Shown here: positions 44,269 through 54,279 of the stretch, in pieces
Position numbering within the stretch: the stretch's first letter is position 1
How the letters are laid out: every line of letters starts with the position of its first letter
Source: Corynebacterium mustelae
GTDB lineage: Bacteria; Actinomycetota; Actinomycetes; Mycobacteriales; Mycobacteriaceae
Assembly (NCBI RefSeq): GCF_001020985.1
Contig: NZ_CP011542.1
Location: 1,674,001 to 1,738,000, forward strand
Length of the DNA stretch: 64,000 bases
Reading direction: 5' to 3'
The notes under the pieces: generated by a model
What the model was told of the DNA's origin: nothing
Databases searched by the model: none
Seen by the model: the letters and a program-made list of their open reading frames with translations, nothing else
Translations under genes and position numbers: made by a program

Positions 44269-45819
44269 TTAACTCCGGGTTCCGATAACGCGGGCTACTG
44301 CTACGCGAGCGCCGCTGCGGCCTAGGATTCGGGACCATTCGTCGGGGTTTGCGGTGTTGGGCATGTCTTCGCTTTCGCTGTTTTCGGCGTCGATGGCTGT
44401 AATTAGGTGCTGTGTGGTGATTCCTTGTTGGTCGCCTTGTAGATGTGCTTTGATGGCGTATTTTTTGGCACGGTCGACGACGTTTGCGATCATGGCGCCG
44501 GAGACAAAATCGCGATAGTGGATGATTTCGGTTTCACCGGTGACTAGTCCTAGTTCAACATAGGGTCGGGGTGCAAACATGTGGTCGACTGCGGCGTTGA
44601 TGAGGGTGTTGATGTCTTCGGCTAGTGGGACGCGGTTGGTGAGGTGTCGGCTGAAGATGTCGCGTGCGTTTTCCTTGGTTGGTCTTTCTACCCGAATTTT
44701 TACGTCTAGTCGGCCGGGGCGCAGGAGGGCTGGATCAATGAGTTCTTCTCGGTTAGTTGCACCAATTACGATAACGTTACTTAGGGATTCGACGCCGTCA
44801 AGTTCGGTTAGCAATTGTGGCACAACGGTGGTTTCCATGTCAGAGGAGACTCCTGATCCTCTTGTTCGAAAGATTGACTCCATTTCGTCAAAAAATACAA
44901 TGACGGGACGTCCGTCTTCGGCTAGTTCGCGTGCTCGTTCAAAAATTAGCCGAATGCGTCGTTCCGTCTCTCCTACAAATTTGTTTAGTAGTTCGGGGCC
45001 TTTGACGTTGATGAAGTAGCTGGCCGAACCGTCCCCGATCCTGCTGGATAGGGAATTTGCGACTGCTTTTGCAATTAGTGTCTTTCCGCAGCCGGGTGGC
45101 CCATAAAGTAGTACGCCTTTAGGTGGCTGTAGGTCATAGCTGTGATATAGGTCGGGGTAGGTAAAAGGTAGTTCTACCGCATCTTGGATTTGCTCGATTT
45201 GGCTATCAAGCCCTCCGATGTCTGCGTAGGTGACCTGTGGAATTTCTTCTAAAGCTAGGCGTGATACCTCGGTTTTGGGTATTACTTCAAAAACGTAACC
45301 AGCTTTTGCATCTAGTAATACGGTGTCACCGGCGCGGGGAATTTTTCGCTCACCACTTAGTAGTGGCTCCGCAAGTTTGACGATGCGTTCCTCGCCATTG
45401 TGATCAGATACTAGGGCTCGATCGGCACCGATCATTTCCACCATTATGCCAAGCTCCCCGGTGGTGTTGAAGCCACATGCTTCAACGATATGATTAGCTT
45501 CGCCTAGTCGAACTTGAACACCTGGCACCAGTGATGATGGATCTACTAGAGGGGAGACCAAAAGACGCATGCGTCGGTTAGTGGTAAAAACTTCTGCGCA
45601 TCTGACCTGCTCCCCCGGCGCGTCGGTGCTAGTGGGGTGGGAAAATTCTAGGAAGGTGCCATATGTTGATGGCGGTGCTGCCATTTGCTCCAACTGCTGA
45701 TGTAGGACCTGAAGCTTTGTCCGGGAGGATTGTAGCAGTTCCGCCAGTTTGGCGTTGCGCTCGATCAGTTCCGAATGTGCTTTAGATGGTTGCGCAGTTT
45801 CAGAAGGATGCATGTTCAC
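44269..45819 (-). CDS. arc: AAA ATPase ARC (Mpa homologue)
   Basis: The 516-residue unfoldase has an N-terminal coiled coil (residues 15-48) that binds Pup, two OB folds, and an AAA module with Walker [10 protein letters not shown] near 240, FFDEMES Walker B near 300 and arginine-finger region [16 protein letters not shown]. The mycobacterial C-terminal proteasome-docking motif GQYL is missing; the protein ends VIGTRS. With no prcBA in the locus it is expected to unfold or extract pupylated proteins without 20S degradation. Confidence 0.93.
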   Translation of the reverse strand: MNMHPSETAQPSKAHSELIERNAKLAELLQSSRTKLQVLHQQLEQMAAPPSTYGTFLEFSHPTSTDAPGEQVRCAEVFTTNRRMRLLVSPLVDPSSLVPGVQVRLGEANHIVEACGFNTTGELGIMVEMIGADRALVSDHNGEERIVKLAEPLLSGERKIPRAGDTVLLDAKAGYVFEVIPKTEVSRLALEEIPQVTYADIGGLDSQIEQIQDAVELPFTYPDLYHSYDLQPPKGVLLYGPPGCGKTLIAKAVANSLSSRIGDGSASYFINVKGPELLNKFVGETERRIRLIFERARELAEDGRPVIVFFDEMESIFRTRGSGVSSDMETTVVPQLLTELDGVESLSNVIVIGATNREELIDPALLRPGRLDVKIRVERPTKENARDIFSRHLTNRVPLAEDINTLINAAVDHMFAPRPYVELGLVTGETEIIHYRDFVSGAMIANVVDRAKKYAIKAHLQGDQQGITTQHLITAIDAENSESEDMPNTANPDEWSRILGRSGARVAVARVIGTRS

Positions 45820-45899
45820 AACATTACTAATGAACGCCTAAAAAGTGTTCAATTTGCCGGTGGTTCGCCCTGAAACTGCGCCGTGGTGGTTTTTGGCCG

Positions 45900-46736
45900 C
45901 TATTTCCGTGCGCGGCGTTGCGGCCGTGGCGGGGTTACCCCGTCTGCTAGGCGTCTGGTCCATACGAGAAATGCGGTGTGAGCGTTCATGCGATGTTCCG
46001 GTCGGGTCGCTAGTCCCTCGACTCGCCAATCTCGGATTAGGGATTCCCAGGCGCGTGGTTCGGTGAAGCATTTTTGTTCCCGTATGCCCTCCATGACTTT
46101 CATAAGTTGCGGTACGGTAGCTACGTAGGTCATGAAGACTCCGCCGGGCAGCAGGAGGTTTTTTGCGACTTCTAGGCATTCCCAGGGTTCGAGCATGTCA
46201 AGAATGATCCGGTCGACGGGGCCGCCGATATCGTCGAGAGTGACTTCTTTAAGGTCGCCTAGGCGTGGGCTCCAGTTTTCGGGGCGGTGGCCGAAGTATT
46301 CGTCGACGTTGTTCTCGGCGTATTCTAGGTGGTCTTGTCTGATTTCGTAGGAGATGACTTCACCTTTGTCACCGACTGCCCGTAGTAATGCCATGGAGAG
46401 TGCGCCTGAGCCTGCGCCTGCTTCCAAGACGCGCGCGCCGGGAAAAATGTCGCCTTCGACGAGGATCTGGGCGGAGTCTTTCGGGTAGATAACGGCTGCG
46501 CCACGTGGCATGGATAGTACATGGTCGACCATGAGGTGCCGGAAGCAGAGGTATTCAGTGCCTTGTTCGCTTTTGACGACGGTTCCTTCATCGGCGCCAA
46601 TGATGTCGTTATGTTTAATGACGCCTTTGTGGGTGAAAAACTGGCCATCTTCTTCCAAGATGATGGTGGAATGTCGTCGTTTGGGGTCGGTTAATTGTAC
46701 GCGGTCGCCGGGTTGAAAGGGTCCTGAATATGCCAT
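45900..46736 (-). CDS. trmI: tRNA (adenine-58-N1)-methyltransferase TrmI
   Basis: The 278-residue SAM enzyme methylates A58 in the T loop of tRNAs. The N-terminal small domain is followed by VLEAGAGSGALSMALL near 102, and DRIILDMLEPWECL near 180 holds the active-site Asp. It stands directly upstream of arc, as in mycobacteria. The C-terminus is basic (PPRPQRRARK). Confidence 0.93.
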   Translation of the reverse strand: MAYSGPFQPGDRVQLTDPKRRHSTIILEEDGQFFTHKGVIKHNDIIGADEGTVVKSEQGTEYLCFRHLMVDHVLSMPRGAAVIYPKDSAQILVEGDIFPGARVLEAGAGSGALSMALLRAVGDKGEVISYEIRQDHLEYAENNVDEYFGHRPENWSPRLGDLKEVTLDDIGGPVDRIILDMLEPWECLEVAKNLLLPGGVFMTYVATVPQLMKVMEGIREQKCFTEPRAWESLIRDWRVEGLATRPEHRMNAHTAFLVWTRRLADGVTPPRPQRRARK

Positions 46737-46840
46737 GAGCGTTTAACCTACCAGAAAGGTCTTTAGAGACGTGTTTTTGTTGTAATAGGCAGCCAGTGGA
46801 GATGAGTCGTTGGGGAAATGATACTCCTGTGTTGACTCGA

Positions 46841-48106
46841 TCAGATGACAAAGAATGTGGTTAGCGCACTGGTGAATTGTTCGAGGTCAGTTGTGTGGCA
46901 TAGCTCTCGTGCGGAGTGCATGCTTAAGAGAGGGATTCCGACATCGACTGTAGGGATCCCGAGTCTTGTTGCTGTGATTGGTCCGATGGTTGAACCACAT
47001 GGTACTGAGTTGTTGCCGACGAACACTTGTGAGGTTATTCCGGCAGCTGCGCAGGTGGATAACCACCGCTGTTGTGTAGGGGCAGTCGAAGCGTATCGCT
47101 GATTTGCGTTAATTTTTAAAACTGGTCCGTGTCCAAGTATTGGGAAATTCTCGTGATCGTGCTGGGAAGAATAGTTGGGGTGGATGGAATGTGCAGCATC
47201 AGCGGAGACACAGAAGGAGCGCTGTAGCATTTGTTTGTGTTCGTCTGTATTAGCCCCGAGTTGAGTGGCCGTTCTAAGTAGTACATCCTCCAATAGTGGA
47301 CCGCCAGCACCGGTTGCAGACTGGGATCCGACTTCCTCATGATCGAAGCAGGCTAAGACGAGTACATCGTCCCCGCCGCTGCCGTCAATGACAATATCCT
47401 GAGCCGCTTGGATCAAAGCGGTTATTCCCGCGAAAACGGAGCTTAGGTTATCTAATCGGCCAGCCGCGACTAGCTGTGACTTAATGCCAAAGCATTCTCC
47501 GGGTTGTGCGTCTGTGGTGATTAAGTCGTGGCTTAGGATTTGGTTGTGTCCCACTCCTGCTGATTCGGCGACGATGTCCATGAGGTTAACTGTTGGGTCG
47601 ACTCCGAAAATTGGCATGAGGTGGCGTTGTCTATCCGGGCTAAAAGATTCATTAGCACTGCGATCTAGGTGGATGGCCAAATGCGGAATGCGTAGTAGAG
47701 GTGGTGTTGCAACCAGTTTTGTTGTTCCGTCTGCCAAACATACTTGGCCAGCGAGTACCAGTTCCCGGTCAAACCAGCTCGGTATGATTGGGCCGCCATA
47801 TACTTCGACGTTTGCTTGGTTGAAGCCAAAGGCGGTGGAGTTGCCGTTGAATTTCAGTTTGAATCCGGGTGAATCAGTGTGTGCGCCGACAATCCGAAAT
47901 CCTGATTGTGGGCCAGCGGTTTCGGGAACGAACCACGCCATGAGGGCGCCGTCACGGATCAGATAGTGTCCGCCTGGTTCAGCGTTCCATTGCTCAGTTT
48001 CTACCACAGGGCTAAACCCTGCGGCCCTGAGAAGTGTGGCACCTTGGTCGGCAGCGTGGAAGGAGCTGGGGCTTGCTGCGATGTAACTGATGAAATCCCA
48101 AATCAT
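46841..48106 (-). CDS. M18-family aspartyl aminopeptidase
   Basis: The 421-residue zinc peptidase removes N-terminal acidic residues. Metal ligands appear in GAHTDSPGFKLK near 95, in GRLDNLSSVF near 225, in CFDHEEVGSQSATGA near 262, and in the C-terminal HSARELCHTTDL. Bacterial members are named pepC or apeB. It is monocistronic, convergent with nothing and divergent from the RecB-type gene 34 bases away. Confidence 0.92.
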   Translation of the reverse strand: MIWDFISYIAASPSSFHAADQGATLLRAAGFSPVVETEQWNAEPGGHYLIRDGALMAWFVPETAGPQSGFRIVGAHTDSPGFKLKFNGNSTAFGFNQANVEVYGGPIIPSWFDRELVLAGQVCLADGTTKLVATPPLLRIPHLAIHLDRSANESFSPDRQRHLMPIFGVDPTVNLMDIVAESAGVGHNQILSHDLITTDAQPGECFGIKSQLVAAGRLDNLSSVFAGITALIQAAQDIVIDGSGGDDVLVLACFDHEEVGSQSATGAGGPLLEDVLLRTATQLGANTDEHKQMLQRSFCVSADAAHSIHPNYSSQHDHENFPILGHGPVLKINANQRYASTAPTQQRWLSTCAAAGITSQVFVGNNSVPCGSTIGPITATRLGIPTVDVGIPLLSMHSARELCHTTDLEQFTSALTTFFVI

Positions 48107-48140
48107 GATTCATTAGTGTATTCCGATAAGGTGGGTTGAT

Positions 48141-48932
48141 GTGAAACTAGCATTATCCCCATCCCGCGCGAGTGACTATCAACAATGTCCCCTCCTGTAT
48201 CGCTTTCGGGCAATCGATAAATTACCGGAGCCCAAAACAGTTGCTCAGGTAAAAGGAACACTAGTCCATGCTTGTTTAGAGGACATGCATGGGTGGTCAC
48301 GGGAGGATCGCACGTATCCAGCGGCAGTTAAACGATTGAAGCCAAATTGGGCGATGATGTGTGCCAAAGATCCAGAATTAGTTGAGTTAGTTCCGGATGT
48401 GTTGGAGTTTTTGGTTGAATGCCGCTCGTTATTGCGCGGGTATTTTGAAATGGAGAATCCACAGGGTTTCGATGCTCATGCGTGTGAAATGTACATTGAT
48501 ACCATCCTGCCTAATGGTGTGCCGGTACGTGGTTTTATCGATCGGGTTGATATCGCCCCAACAGGGGAAATTAGGGTTGTTGACTATAAAACTGGCAAGA
48601 AACCTTTGCCGCAATATAGTGCGCAGGCGCAGTTTCAAATGAGGTTTTATGCCCTAGCGTGGTGGCGGATTCATGGTGTGATACCGCACCAATTACGACT
48701 CATGTATTTAAAAGTGGCTGATTCGCTTTTTCTTGTTCCCAGTAAAGAGGAACTAGAGTTTTTTGAACGCGATCTAGCCGAATTATGGTCAAAGATCCTC
48801 ATGGATGTTGATAGTGGGTTTTTTCGGACGAAGAAGTCGAAGCTATGTGGTTGGTGTCCGCATCAAAGTCTTTGCCCAGAGTTTGGTGGCACTCCCCCAG
48901 CTTTGCCTTACCTAGCACAGAAACAGGAGTAA
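48141..48932 (+). CDS. RecB-family exonuclease with C-terminal Cys cluster
   Basis: The 263-residue PD-(D/E)XK nuclease has the motif GFIDRVD ... VVDYKTGK near 137-155 and HACLEDMHG near 44. The C-terminal KLCGWCPHQSLCPEF provides Cys residues for an iron-sulfur cluster of AddB/Cas4 type. It corresponds to the actinobacterial single-domain RecB-like protein that neighbours trmI and arc in mycobacteria. Its exact DNA substrate is unknown. GTG/ATG choice: start at 48141 gives the conserved LALSPSRASDYQQCP. Confidence 0.88.
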   Translation: MKLALSPSRASDYQQCPLLYRFRAIDKLPEPKTVAQVKGTLVHACLEDMHGWSREDRTYPAAVKRLKPNWAMMCAKDPELVELVPDVLEFLVECRSLLRGYFEMENPQGFDAHACEMYIDTILPNGVPVRGFIDRVDIAPTGEIRVVDYKTGKKPLPQYSAQAQFQMRFYALAWWRIHGVIPHQLRLMYLKVADSLFLVPSKEELEFFERDLAELWSKILMDVDSGFFRTKKSKLCGWCPHQSLCPEFGGTPPALPYLAQKQE

Positions 48933-48987
48933 AGCCTAACCTTGCTGGTATGACGCAGTTTCTCCACTTACTATAGTCCCTAGGTTT

Positions 48988-49011
48988 AGGTAATTAGAAG
49001 AAGTGTTACCT
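48988..49011 (+). promoter_or_regulatory. Inverted repeat ahead of the HigA-like gene
   Basis: AGGTAA (48988-48993) and TTACCT (49006-49011) form a perfect 6-base inverted repeat with a 12-base spacer, 24 bases before the start codon. The position suits an autoregulatory operator of an antitoxin-type regulator. A TATAGT at 48972-48977 could be the -10 box. Confidence 0.4.
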
Positions 49012-49034
49012 TAGCAAGGGAGGATTTTGTTTTC

Positions 49035-49277
49035 ATGTCAGCTCCGCGCCACCCTGGCATTGTGTTAAAAGAGGATTATCTCGATCCACAGGGCATTTCA
49101 TTCTACGATGCCGCAAAGAAGCTCTATGTCGCGGAAGCCATGTTGGTACAGTTCGTTGCTGGTAAGCAATCAGTTACTTGGAATTTATCCAAAAGGCTAG
49201 CTGCTGTCTTCGATCAAAATCAGAGTTTTTGGTTAGAGGCGCAGCGAAATTGGGATAAATACAACGCGGAGTCTTAA
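49035..49277 (+). CDS. Orphan HigA-like (XRE) antitoxin/regulator
   Basis: The 80-residue protein matches the HigA family layout: HPGIVLKEDYLDPQGIS at the start, helix-turn-helix in the middle (FYDAAKKLYVAEAMLVQFVAGKQSVTW), and QSFWLEAQRNWD at the end. AAGGGAGG lies 10 bases before the ATG. No HigB/RelE-type toxin gene adjoins it on either side, so it is either an orphan antitoxin or a free-standing regulator. The helix-turn-helix is divergent. Confidence 0.8.
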   Translation: MSAPRHPGIVLKEDYLDPQGISFYDAAKKLYVAEAMLVQFVAGKQSVTWNLSKRLAAVFDQNQSFWLEAQRNWDKYNAES

Positions 49278-49354
49278 AAACAACAACTAGGTGTGATAAC
49301 CCGCCGCCATCTCATCCCTGATGGATTGGTGTTTGCTGACTGAGGATTGTTTTT

Positions 49355-49396
49355 CATATGGGGCACCCACCGCCCATATTGATGGTGCCCCATATG
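49355..49396. terminator. Terminator between higA-like gene and fhs
   Basis: CATATGGGGCACC (49355-49367) and GGTGCCCCATATG (49384-49396) form a perfect 13-base stem with a 16-base loop; T runs lie close on both sides (TTTTT before, GGTTTT after). It serves the convergent genes. Confidence 0.8.
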
Positions 49397-49416
49397 AAGG
49401 TTTTAACCACCTAGGC

Positions 49417-51054
49417 CTAAAATAAGCCGACTATTTTTTCATCGCGCACCGCAATGTTTTCGGCGGCTGGTTTCTTTGGCAGTCCGGGCATTGTCATGAC
49501 ATCGCCGGTTAATGCAACAACGAAACCTGCACCGATGCGAGGTAAAAGCTGGCGAACATGGAGGGTATGCCCTGTTGCAGCACCAAGTAGTGTCGGGTCA
49601 TCACTGAAGGAATACTGGGTTTTTGAGATACAGACTGGAAGGGTGTCCCAGCCATTTTCCTGTAAAAATGCCAGATCTTTTCGTGCTTGTTTAGACCATA
49701 CGACGTCGTTGGCACCATAGATTTCCGTGGCTATGGTGCCAATTGATTTTTCAATACCGTCTTCTGGTTCGTACAGTGGATGTGCAGTGCCACCACTTAG
49801 GGAGTTGACCACCGCCGCCGCTAGATCGTTAGCCCCTTCACCACCGTTTTGCCATACGGACACTGGAACCAGTGTCACCCCGAAGTTCTTTGCCCACTGG
49901 GTCATCCAGGCTATATCCGCACTGCTGTCACCGGAAAACTCGTTGAGTGCAACGATTGGTTCGATTCCAAACTTCCGAATATTAGCCACATGGCGTTCAA
50001 GGTTACAGATGCCTTGTTCTAAGAGCTTTTCGTCATCGGTTCTGTCGACGGCGTTGTGTTTAAGGGAACGGATAGTCGCCACGATAACGCAGCTATCTAC
50101 GTTAAGCCCACCAGTGCGGGCTTTGATGTCGAAGAATTTTTCAGCTCCCAAGTCGGAGCCAAATCCAGCTTCCGTCAGCACGACATCAGCAAAAGTCAAT
50201 GCGGTTTCTGTCGCGATTAACGAATTGCATCCATGGGCTATGTTTGCGAACGGGCCGCCGTGCACAAACGCAGGTGTCCCGCCTAAGGTTTGAACCAGAT
50301 TGGGATTGATCGCGTCTTTTAATAACGCAGTTAACGCGCCATGGGCGTTGATGTCACGAGCTGTAATCGGTTTTTTGTCGTAACTTTGTGCCACAACAAT
50401 GTTTCCGATCCGCAATTCCAGATCAGCAAGAGAGGTGGCCAGGCACAAAACGGCCATTATTTCACTGGCGGCAGTGATGGTAAAACCTGTCTCTGTTGGC
50501 ACCCCATGTGCCATACCGCCTAAACCGGTCACGACATGACGCAAACTGCGGTCGTTAACATCTAGACACCGTTGCCAGGTGATCGAGCGGGGATCAATAC
50601 CAAGAGTGTTACCGTGATGAATATGATTGTCAATCATTGCGGCGAGGGTGTTGTTCGCTGCAGTAATCGCATGAAAGTCGCCTGTGAAGTGAAGATTAAT
50701 GTCCTCCATTGGGACTATCTGCGAGTATCCGCCGCCGGCGGCACCTCCTTTGATTCCCATAACCGGGCCTAAAGACGGCTCCCGGATTGCTACTGCTGTT
50801 TTTATTCCGGTGAGTCCAATAGCATCTGCCAGACCAATAAGTACCGTGGATTTTCCCTCCCCTGCTGGTGTCGGCGAGATTCCAGTGACTAACACCAGCT
50901 TTCCGCGAGGTGCGGGTGATGCGGCCGTGATATCCACTTTTGCTTTGGTTGTGCCGTAAGGAATGAGGGCGCTGGTTGGGATCCCGATTTTCTCGGCTAT
51001 GTCACTGATGGGTTGAAGGACATGCGCTTGGGCAATTTCGACGTCGGTGGCCAT
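49417..51054 (-). CDS. fhs: Formate--tetrahydrofolate ligase
   Basis: The 545-residue enzyme makes 10-formyl-THF from formate, ATP and THF. The P-loop-like SPTPAGEGKSTVLIGLAD lies near 65, GIKGGAAGGGYSQIVPMEDINLHFTGD near 100, and the C-terminal MTMPGLPKKPAAE is conserved. ATG 51054 is chosen for the MATDVEIAQ start; the frame extends to 51123 without support. It follows aspA on the same strand after a strong terminator, so it is probably transcribed separately. Confidence 0.95.
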   Translation of the reverse strand: MATDVEIAQAHVLQPISDIAEKIGIPTSALIPYGTTKAKVDITAASPAPRGKLVLVTGISPTPAGEGKSTVLIGLADAIGLTGIKTAVAIREPSLGPVMGIKGGAAGGGYSQIVPMEDINLHFTGDFHAITAANNTLAAMIDNHIHHGNTLGIDPRSITWQRCLDVNDRSLRHVVTGLGGMAHGVPTETGFTITAASEIMAVLCLATSLADLELRIGNIVVAQSYDKKPITARDINAHGALTALLKDAINPNLVQTLGGTPAFVHGGPFANIAHGCNSLIATETALTFADVVLTEAGFGSDLGAEKFFDIKARTGGLNVDSCVIVATIRSLKHNAVDRTDDEKLLEQGICNLERHVANIRKFGIEPIVALNEFSGDSSADIAWMTQWAKNFGVTLVPVSVWQNGGEGANDLAAAVVNSLSGGTAHPLYEPEDGIEKSIGTIATEIYGANDVVWSKQARKDLAFLQENGWDTLPVCISKTQYSFSDDPTLLGAATGHTLHVRQLLPRIGAGFVVALTGDVMTMPGLPKKPAAENIAVRDEKIVGLF

Positions 51055-51130
51055 AAGTGGTGGTGACCTTTCGATAGAGAGTGGATGACAGTTTAAATGT
51101 ACCGCGTCAAAGACTGCATGCATGTGGAAA

Positions 51131-51168
51131 ACCGGCCCAACCAGTTTTATTCACTGATTAGGGCCGGT
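51131..51168 (-). terminator. Rho-independent terminator of aspA
   Basis: ACCGGCCC (51131-51138) pairs with GGGCCGGT (51161-51168), and the stem continues inward with AACCAGT/ACTGATT. On the minus strand TTTTCC follows. It lies 19 bases after the aspA stop. Confidence 0.88.
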
Positions 51169-51186
51169 GTGCGAATGCTATGACTT

Positions 51187-52620
51187 TTAGTCTTCCGCGT
51201 ACAACGTGCCGTGGAAGGTTGGACGCATCAAGTTTTCTGGGGAGAGAACTTCATTGAGCGTTTCCTCGTCCATCAGGCCTTTTTCGAGCACAAGCTCACG
51301 TACTGACTTGCCAGTTTGAGCTGCTTCTTTACCGATGAGATCCCCGTTGTGGTGGCCGATAAATGGGTTGAGATAGGTGATAATGCCAATCGAGTTTTCC
51401 ACATAGCCACGGCAGACCTCTGGATTAGCAGTTATGCCGATGACGCATTTTTCCCGAAGCGTATCGACTGCGGTTCCCAGGATAGTAATCGACTCGAACA
51501 GCGCCTGCCCGATGGCTGGCTCCATGACATTCAGCTGCAGCTGGCCCGCCTCAGCCGCCATTGTAACAGTCACATCGTTTCCGAAAACCTTGAAACATAC
51601 CTGGTTTACAACCTCCGGAATCACGGGATTAACTTTGGCTGGCATAATGGACGAACCCGCCTGCCGCTCTGGAAGATTGATCTCATTAAGTCCTGCCCGC
51701 GGACCAGAGGAAAGCAAACGTAGATCGTTGCAAATCTTAGACAGCTTCATGGCGGCACGCTTCACAGCAGAATGGGTAAGAACGTAGGCACCGGTATCAC
51801 TGGTCGCTTCGATAAGATCTGGAGCCGGTTGAATATCAAGTCCAGTCACCTCAGTCAACGCTTCAATTACTGCATCCCGATAACCTGCAGGAGTGTTAAG
51901 CCCAGTGCCGATTGCTGTTGCACCGAGGTTAACTTCAAGTAACCAACTAGCTGCATTTTCCAGAACCTTGCGCTCCTCCCCTAAGTTAAGAGCGAAAGCC
52001 TTGAATTCACCACCCAAGGTCATTGGTACCGCATCCTGCAGCTGCGTTCGCCCCATTTTGAGAATGTCAGCAAATTCATCAGCCTTTGCCATGAATGCCG
52101 CTTCCAGAGCATCAATTTTATCCATGAGCTGCGTCATGCATTCGTACAGGCCAAGCCTGAAACCTGTGGGATAGGCGTCGTTGGTCGATTGCGACATGTT
52201 GACATCATCGTTGGGGTTGATGACATCATAATCGCCCTTTTCTTTCCCCAAATGCTCAAGAGCCAGGTTTGCGACAACCTCGTTGGTATTCATATTCAAC
52301 GAGGTGCCAGCACCACCCTGGAATACATCAATGGGAAACTGATCCATGCAGCGGCCATCATTCAAGATTTGATCACAAGCCCAAATGATCGCATCACGCT
52401 TCGTTTTAGGCAAAGCCCGCAACTTGTGATTGGCAATCGCAGTTGCCTTTTTGACTTGAACCATTCCGCGGATGAACTCAGGAATGTCGTTGATCGTGGT
52501 TCCTGAGATCGGGAAATTATCAATCGCGCGGAGGGTGTGGATGCCGTAGTAGTGAGAGTTGGCTACTTCCATTTCGCCAAGCAGGTCAACTTCGATACGA
52601 AATTCCGGTGACTGTGACAT
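51187..52620 (-). CDS. aspA: Aspartate ammonia-lyase
   Basis: The 477-residue enzyme reversibly deaminates aspartate to fumarate. The fumarase/aspartase signature [15 protein letters not shown] lies near 320 and holds the catalytic Ser; [11 protein letters not shown] lies near 100. ATG 52620 gives the conserved [16 protein letters not shown] start; the frame runs upstream to 52752 without a site. It follows the dicarboxylate transporter gene, a pairing typical of aspartate/fumarate exchange. Confidence 0.95.
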   Translation of the reverse strand: MSQSPEFRIEVDLLGEMEVANSHYYGIHTLRAIDNFPISGTTINDIPEFIRGMVQVKKATAIANHKLRALPKTKRDAIIWACDQILNDGRCMDQFPIDVFQGGAGTSLNMNTNEVVANLALEHLGKEKGDYDVINPNDDVNMSQSTNDAYPTGFRLGLYECMTQLMDKIDALEAAFMAKADEFADILKMGRTQLQDAVPMTLGGEFKAFALNLGEERKVLENAASWLLEVNLGATAIGTGLNTPAGYRDAVIEALTEVTGLDIQPAPDLIEATSDTGAYVLTHSAVKRAAMKLSKICNDLRLLSSGPRAGLNEINLPERQAGSSIMPAKVNPVIPEVVNQVCFKVFGNDVTVTMAAEAGQLQLNVMEPAIGQALFESITILGTAVDTLREKCVIGITANPEVCRGYVENSIGIITYLNPFIGHHNGDLIGKEAAQTGKSVRELVLEKGLMDEETLNEVLSPENLMRPTFHGTLYAED

Positions 52621-52768
52621 GTGTATGTAGTGTCTTTCTACTTTGGTGGGATGGGGTGTAGGGTGAGCCACACGACCCAAGGATACGTCAGTTTCATCGA
52701 AATGTTTTGCAGCATCAGCAAGGATGCTTAACGACGTATGAAGGCCGTGCAACTAGCAAACATGCTGG

Positions 52769-54076
52769 CTATAATCCGGCGAGCTTGCCAAAAATGAAAC
52801 CAAATATAACCGCAAGGAAAATACACACAGTTCCAGGGATTATGAACGAGTGGTTAAAGACATATTTACCAATCTTTGTTGATCCGGTATCGTCCATCTC
52901 CACCGCAGCAAGCAACGTTGGGTAAGTTGGCAACACAAACAGGGACGACACCGCAGCAAATGCAGCGATTGCGGTTAACGGATTCACACCAACGGCAAGC
53001 GCGGCAGGCATTAATGCTTTGGTCGTTGCAGCTTGCGAGTACAGCAACGCTGCGGCGAAGAAGAGAACAACTGCCAGTAGCCACGGATACTGATTAAGAA
53101 CGTCGCCAGACAACGCCTGAATATCCTCAATGTGCGCATTCACGAGCGTGGTGCCTAGCCAGGCGACGCCCATAACACAGACGCACGCGGACATACCAGA
53201 CTTAAACACCTGGGTGCTTAAGATTTCGTCTGGTGGCAGTTTGCACAAGATTGTGATCACAACCGCAGTGCCCAACATCAGCGACATAATCGCTTCGTTA
53301 CGAGGCAACGTCGGATCGGTAATTAATCCAACTTGCTCGGAAATCAATGTGGCATAGCACATCACCAAAACGATGGCGATGAGGAATAGAACAACTGAAA
53401 GCTTTGCTTGCTTCGTTGGAGTATAAGTAGAGATTTTCGGAGTGGATACCAAACCTTTCTCCACCCGAGAACGGTAAACTGGGTCCTCATCAAGATCTTT
53501 GCCTAGCCGGTTGGTGATAAAAGCAGTTGGGAAGATGGCAAGCAACGTCGACGGTATGACGATGCTCAGTAACTGCAGATAACCCACCCCCATTGGCTCC
53601 AAGATCGAGGCCATAAACACCACCGCAGCTGAAATCGGCGAGGCAGTAATCGCTAACTGGGAGGCAACCACCGCAATTGATAGCGGGCGGGATGGACGCA
53701 CACGCCCTTCCTTCGCAACTTCCGCAATCACCGGAAGTGTTGAGAATGCGGTATGCCCAGTTCCTGCGAAAAGTGTCATGAAATAGGTGACCAGTGGAGC
53801 CAGATACGTGACGTATTTAGGGTTTTTCCGTAATAACCGCTCCGCCAGGTACACCAAGTAATCCATACCACCAGCGCGCTGCATTGCGGCAATAGCCGCA
53901 ATTACAGCCATGATGATTCCGATAACGTCGAAGGGGATGTCGTCTCGGGTTACTGCAACCCCGGTAAGACCAAGTAGCAACACACCTAAACCACCGGCAA
54001 AACCGATGGCTATGGATCCCAAACGTGCACCAAGAACAATAGCAGCTAATACGATGGCAATGTGTAGCACAATCAT
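52769..54076 (-). CDS. Anaerobic C4-dicarboxylate transporter, Dcu family
   Basis: The 435-residue membrane protein has about ten to twelve segments and DcuA/DcuB sequence (ARLGSIAIGFAGGLGVLLLG near 15, TLFAGTGHTAFSTLPVIAE near 100). These carriers exchange aspartate, fumarate, malate and succinate. ATG 54076 is set by GGAGG nine bases upstream. With aspA just downstream it can import aspartate and export succinate or fumarate. DcuA versus DcuB cannot be told from sequence alone. Confidence 0.9.
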   Translation of the reverse strand: MIVLHIAIVLAAIVLGARLGSIAIGFAGGLGVLLLGLTGVAVTRDDIPFDVIGIIMAVIAAIAAMQRAGGMDYLVYLAERLLRKNPKYVTYLAPLVTYFMTLFAGTGHTAFSTLPVIAEVAKEGRVRPSRPLSIAVVASQLAITASPISAAVVFMASILEPMGVGYLQLLSIVIPSTLLAIFPTAFITNRLGKDLDEDPVYRSRVEKGLVSTPKISTYTPTKQAKLSVVLFLIAIVLVMCYATLISEQVGLITDPTLPRNEAIMSLMLGTAVVITILCKLPPDEILSTQVFKSGMSACVCVMGVAWLGTTLVNAHIEDIQALSGDVLNQYPWLLAVVLFFAAALLYSQAATTKALMPAALAVGVNPLTAIAAFAAVSSLFVLPTYPTLLAAVEMDDTGSTKIGKYVFNHSFIIPGTVCIFLAVIFGFIFGKLAGL

Positions 54077-54279
54077 AAGCAGTGTCCTCCACAAAATTTT
54101 GCTGTTACCTGCACCGTAATTTCCACCACGGTTTCTAACGGTCAACAGCGGCAATTTATATTTAGTAGTAACAGCTTTTATGCGATAAATAAATTCACTA
54201 ATTAAATGTATTGTTGGTTGTTAAAATTATTTTTTATTTATCCTAGGTACCAACTACTACTATAACCATAACCCATAAA

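Noticed and set aside
42972..44338. Arg/His/Pro-rich frames overlapping dop
   Set aside because: They are shadow frames produced by the skewed composition of dop; dop itself has full family motifs.
48931..49023. DtxR iron box before the HigA-like gene
   Set aside because: TAACCT and TTAGGT fragments are present, but no 19-base palindrome near the consensus can be assembled.
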